Positions 34,130 to 37,278 of a stretch of 37,278 nt of DNA are shown here, in pieces. The stretch is taken from the NCBI GenBank assembly GCA_016235605.1, contig JACRJW010000002.1, forward strand, positions 1-37,278, read 5' to 3'. A program made the position numbers and the translations under genes. Position 1 is the stretch's first letter; each line of letters begins with the position of its first letter. Origin of the DNA: Candidatus Uhrbacteria bacterium (lineage in GTDB: Bacteria > Patescibacteriota > Patescibacteriia > UBA9934 > GWF2-40-263). The notes under the pieces were generated by a model. It ran no database searches and was not told the origin of the DNA. It worked only from the letters and a program-made list of their open reading frames with translations.

Positions 34130-34618
34130 TTACTTCCGATAACAGCACTCCATATATTTCTTTCCCGAGTTGCAGAAACAGGCACGGTCGTCGCGGTCTT
34201 GGGCGGTAAGCCAGGAACTAGATTGCATTTTGCCGCCTTGACCGACGTTATAGATCATCTCGATGCCGAGTTCCTCACAGACGACCACTTCAGGAATAGG
34301 ATCACCATCGGGTTTCCGATCGCCACCGTTGGCAAAAATATCAGGATGAATTTCACGCAGAGACTCGCAGACGCTTCGATCGTCGTCATCGGGAACGTGT
34401 TTGGTGAGCACAACGCGATCGACCCCTTTGATCGCCTCAAGAATTTCTCGCCGCTGATCCTCGGGCATGAAGGCGTGACCCTTCTTTTTTTTGAGCCAGT
34501 TGTCGTTGTTCAAAATAACAACAAGCTCGTTCCCAAGTTTTTTTGCTTCGAGGATCATCCGCACATGGCCAATATGGATGGGATCAAAGCCACCCGAAAC
34601 GGCAACAATTTTTTTCAT
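34130..34618 (-). CDS. Cytidylyl/adenylyltransferase-like protein with C-terminal SEC-C zinc motif
   Basis: VAVSGGFDPIHIGHVRMILEAKKLG (GFDPxHxGH), ...IFANGGDRK; C-terminal RACFCNSGKKYMECCYRK. Confidence 0.88.
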   Translation of the reverse strand: MKKIVAVSGGFDPIHIGHVRMILEAKKLGNELVVILNNDNWLKKKKGHAFMPEDQRREILEAIKGVDRVVLTKHVPDDDDRSVCESLREIHPDIFANGGDRKPDGDPIPEVVVCEELGIEMIYNVGQGGKMQSSSWLTAQDRDDRACFCNSGKKYMECCYRK

Positions 34619-34619
34619 A

Positions 34620-35171
34620 TCAATGCCAAGGTGATAAAAAGAATAACCACATCAGTCCAAACCATGACGCGCTCCCAACCGCAAATCCGATGAGTGCGCC
34701 AAAAATCACATCAGAAAAATAATGCACGCCAACCGCCACGCGGCTTATCGCCACAACAAACGCCACCACAAAAAGCCATGGTCCAAATACTTCTGCAAAA
34801 TCCCACCACGCAACCGCCGCGGTGGCAAAGGCGATGGCCGCATGGGCTGAGGGAAACGACGGCTCCTCCCAAACCATTTTGATGAGCGGCTCACGGCTAC
34901 CATGTTCAAACGGCCGCTGCCGTTTGACCAACTTTTGCATGGCGAACGTCACAAGCCAAGTCATAAACAACGGGAACCCAAGCGTGATGACTGAACCATA
35001 CACTCGCCGCCAGAGATCTGCATCGCAATCAACGGGCGAACAAGAAAAAACAACGGCGGTCATCATCATGAACACCAGTGAAGTGGCACAAAAGATGGCG
35101 ATGGGTCGCAAAATCCATGAGGCCTTTGTGAACGTGTAGATCCGTGAGCTCCACGGTTGGTCGATCGACAT
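34620..35171 (-). CDS. PAP2-family phosphatase
   Basis: KLVKRQRPFEH...PSFPSAHAAIAFATAA...SRVAVGVHYFSDVIFGALIG. Confidence 0.93.
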   Translation of the reverse strand: MSIDQPWSSRIYTFTKASWILRPIAIFCATSLVFMMMTAVVFSCSPVDCDADLWRRVYGSVITLGFPLFMTWLVTFAMQKLVKRQRPFEHGSREPLIKMVWEEPSFPSAHAAIAFATAAVAWWDFAEVFGPWLFVVAFVVAISRVAVGVHYFSDVIFGALIGFAVGSASWFGLMWLFFLSPWH

Positions 35172-35173
35172 AG

Positions 35174-35893
35174 TTAGACGGCCTGCTCGCGAAGTTGCTC
35201 GAGATCTTTTTCTCGACGATCAATGTCCGCAAGAATCTCCTGAGCGTTTTTTGGAGCCGTAAGATTTTTATGTTTAAACGCGCACAGGTCGCGCACCGGA
35301 CATGCCCAGCATCGCGGGGAGCCAATACAGACATACCGGCCGTGCTTCACAAACACACGATTCACTGTTTTGTACCAAGCCCGTGGAATGAGTTTCAACA
35401 GCGCCGCTTCTGTCTTCTCTGGTGTTTTTGTCTTCACCCAGCCTAATCGATTTGTGACGCGATGTACATGGGTATCGACCGCGATCGCTGGCGTATTGAA
35501 GCTGGCGACGAGCACCGCGCTCGCCGTCTTGCGCCCAACACCTGAGAGCTTCACAAGTTCATCCATCGTCGAAGGAATCTTTCCTCCGTACTTGCCAACC
35601 ACCTGCTCCGCCATCTTCTTCAAATTCTTGGCCTTCTGCCGGAACATTCCAATCGCGTTGATCTTGCCTTCGATCTGCTTGGTCGTCGCCTTCGCAAGTT
35701 TCGCCACCGTCGGGAAGACCTTAAAGAATCCTGGCATGAGCTTCAATACCTGCTCGTCGCGCGTCCGTGCCGACAACATAACCGCAACAAGATTCTGGTA
35801 CGGATTCCCGATCTCCATGGCGCCAGGATTTTTCCAGCGAGTCTTGAGTTTTTTTAGAACCGATAGAATCTCATTTTTCATACTTTCTGACAT
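35174..35893 (-). CDS. nth: Endonuclease III
   Basis: NPYQNLVAVMLSARTRDEQVLKLMPGFF...LSGVGRKTASAVLVASFNTPAIAVDTHVHRVTNRLGW...CIGSPRCWACPVRDLC. Confidence 0.95.
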   Translation of the reverse strand: MSESMKNEILSVLKKLKTRWKNPGAMEIGNPYQNLVAVMLSARTRDEQVLKLMPGFFKVFPTVAKLAKATTKQIEGKINAIGMFRQKAKNLKKMAEQVVGKYGGKIPSTMDELVKLSGVGRKTASAVLVASFNTPAIAVDTHVHRVTNRLGWVKTKTPEKTEAALLKLIPRAWYKTVNRVFVKHGRYVCIGSPRCWACPVRDLCAFKHKNLTAPKNAQEILADIDRREKDLEQLREQAV

Positions 35894-36060
35894 CCGACAG
35901 GAATGTTCTTCTTAAAAACCGTAACGGAGCCTGGCTGAGTTCCACAATGCACAACATCTTGCATCGTGCCAGGCGAGTTACGAGGGGCGCCGATGCCGAC
36001 GGTGGGTAAAATTCTACGATGGGCGACCCCGTGTTTTTGAGAAGAACGTTCCTGTCGGAT
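35892..36060 (+). ncRNA. Candidate structured RNA family 1, copy C
   Basis: Closing stem ATCCGACAGGAATGTTCTTCT (35892-35912)/AGAAGAACGTTCCTGTCGGAT (36040-36060); GCCTGGC/GCCAGGC; ACCGT (35918)/ACGGT (35999) crosses GGGGCGCC (35984)/GGCGACCCC (36022). Confidence 0.77.
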
Positions 36061-36062
36061 GG

Positions 36063-37278
36063 CTACAGCAATGGTTGCCCCGTCATTTCCGCGGGCTGTG
36101 GAATTCCCATCACCGCAAGAACCGTCGGCGCGACATCAGCCAAAATCCCCACCGGTGACAACAGCGACAAATCTCCTTCAGGCACTTCTCCCGACATCGA
36201 CGGTTGACCCTCAAGACGTTTATTGATGACCACAAATGGCACGGGATTCGTGGCGTGTTCCTTATCCATTTCGCCCGTGCGCAAATTTTTCATTTCCTCG
36301 GCGTTGCCGTGATCGGCGATGATGAGCACGTTCCCATCACGCGAGAGTGTTTCTTCCACGAGTTTGCCAAGACATTCATCGACAGCCTCAACTCCTTTGA
36401 TCGTCGCATCCACATTTCCTGTGTGTCCTACCATATCGGGATTGGCAAAATTCATCACGATAAAATCAAACCTGTTCTCGCGCATCTCCTTCACAACTCG
36501 ATCAGTGAGTCCATACGCGCTCATCTCAGGTGCTTGGTCGTAACTGGCGACCTTGGGGGAGGGAATAATCACGCGTTCCTCGCCGGGAAATGGATCTTCC
36601 TTTGTACCGTTTAAAAAAAACGTGACGTGCGCATACTTCTCGGTCTCAGCGATGTGGAGTTGCTTGAGTCCTGCTTTTGAAATCGTCTCGGCCAAAGTTT
36701 CTTGAATCGCCTCAGGAGCAAAGGCAACCTCCACCGGCAGACCTGCCTCATACTCAACCATGGTCACGGCAAACAGATTCTCCACCCGCTTGCGCTGAAA
36801 GTTCTCAAACATCGGGAGCACGAACGCCTTTGTGAGTTCACGCATGCGATCAGGACGAAAATTAAAAAAGATGACCGCGTCGTTTTCTTGGACCATCCCT
36901 ACTGGCTGGCCATCCTGGACAATCACGGTCGGGATAAACTCCTCGTCGTACACTTCCTTTTGATAGGACGCTTTGATCGCCGAGAGCGAATCGTCTGCGT
37001 GTCCCCCTTGGCCCAGTACCATGGCGTTGTACGCTTTCTCAATCCTGTCCCATCGGTTGTCGCGATCCATCGCAAAATAACGACCGGACAAAGACGCAAT
37101 TTTTCCAACGCCCAACTTCTTCATTTTTTCCTGAAGCGTCGTGACAAAATCAATCGCCACACTCGGCAACGTGTCACGGCCATCCAAAATTGCCTGCACG
37201 AATACGTCTTTCACGCCCTTTTTTTTTGCAAACGCGAGCAGGGCGTGACAATGCTTGTCCATGGAATGCACACGGCCC
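36063..37278 (-). CDS. gpmI: 2,3-bisphosphoglycerate-independent phosphoglycerate mutase, N-terminus cut by right edge
   Basis: HSMDKHCHALLAFAKKKGVKDVFVQAILDGRDTLP...SGRYFAMDRDNRWDRIEKAYNAM...IFFNFRPDRMRELTKAF...ANPDMVGHTGNVDATIKGVEAVDECLGKL...LIIADHGNAEEM. Open at edge. Confidence 0.95.
   Translation of the reverse strand, partial: GRVHSMDKHCHALLAFAKKKGVKDVFVQAILDGRDTLPSVAIDFVTTLQEKMKKLGVGKIASLSGRYFAMDRDNRWDRIEKAYNAMVLGQGGHADDSLSAIKASYQKEVYDEEFIPTVIVQDGQPVGMVQENDAVIFFNFRPDRMRELTKAFVLPMFENFQRKRVENLFAVTMVEYEAGLPVEVAFAPEAIQETLAETISKAGLKQLHIAETEKYAHVTFFLNGTKEDPFPGEERVIIPSPKVASYDQAPEMSAYGLTDRVVKEMRENRFDFIVMNFANPDMVGHTGNVDATIKGVEAVDECLGKLVEETLSRDGNVLIIADHGNAEEMKNLRTGEMDKEHATNPVPFVVINKRLEGQPSMSGEVPEGDLSLLSPVGILADVAPTVLAVMGIPQPAEMTGQPLL

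Noticed and set aside
1-37278. CRISPR array, tRNA, rRNA, prophage or transposase
   Set aside because: No regularly spaced identical repeats, no recognisable TPsiC-arm or rRNA segments and no phage structural or transposase proteins in the ORF track. A tRNAscan-SE run would be needed to be certain for tRNAs.

Overview
The window is chromosomal, with the look of a Candidate Phyla Radiation (Patescibacteria) genome: compact genes, a DUF4012 protein, archaeal-like UMP kinase, short TsaB, DUF5678/retropepsin pairs and many short intergenic hairpin repeats. The lineage call is inference. Most genes are on the minus strand. Recognisable housekeeping genes are rplL/rplJ with an L10-type leader, pyrH, xseA/xseB, metK, lexA, dinB, nth, mltG, a UvrD/PcrA helicase, malic enzyme, gpmI (cut by the right edge), a cyclophilin, a HAM1/RdgB-like protein, Fic and a HigBA-like toxin-antitoxin pair. 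No rRNA, tRNA, CRISPR array, transposase or prophage was recognised. The most interesting signals are non-coding. (1) Three copies (3528-3699, 24231-24410, 35892-36060) of a ~170-180 nt structured RNA candidate: a covarying 15-21 bp closing stem, a covarying variable hairpin and a highly conserved core that folds as a pseudoknot. I cannot assign it to a known family. (2) Three copies (5202-5325, 14693-14818, 26359-26475) of a second long imperfect hairpin that fits into intergenic gaps next to stop codons. (3) A ~110 bp terminator/palindrome/promoter module duplicated on both sides of a PP2C gene. (4) A four-half-site symmetric operator before lexA that reads as two GTTC-N7-GTTC boxes. (5) Two paralogous DUF5678 + retropepsin-like gene pairs. 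(6) Heptamer-periodic TAGGNNN tracts, one of them translated inside the helicase. (7) A small hairpin inserted in the dinB start with a duplicated flank. Everything was read by eye; no database search or folding program was run.
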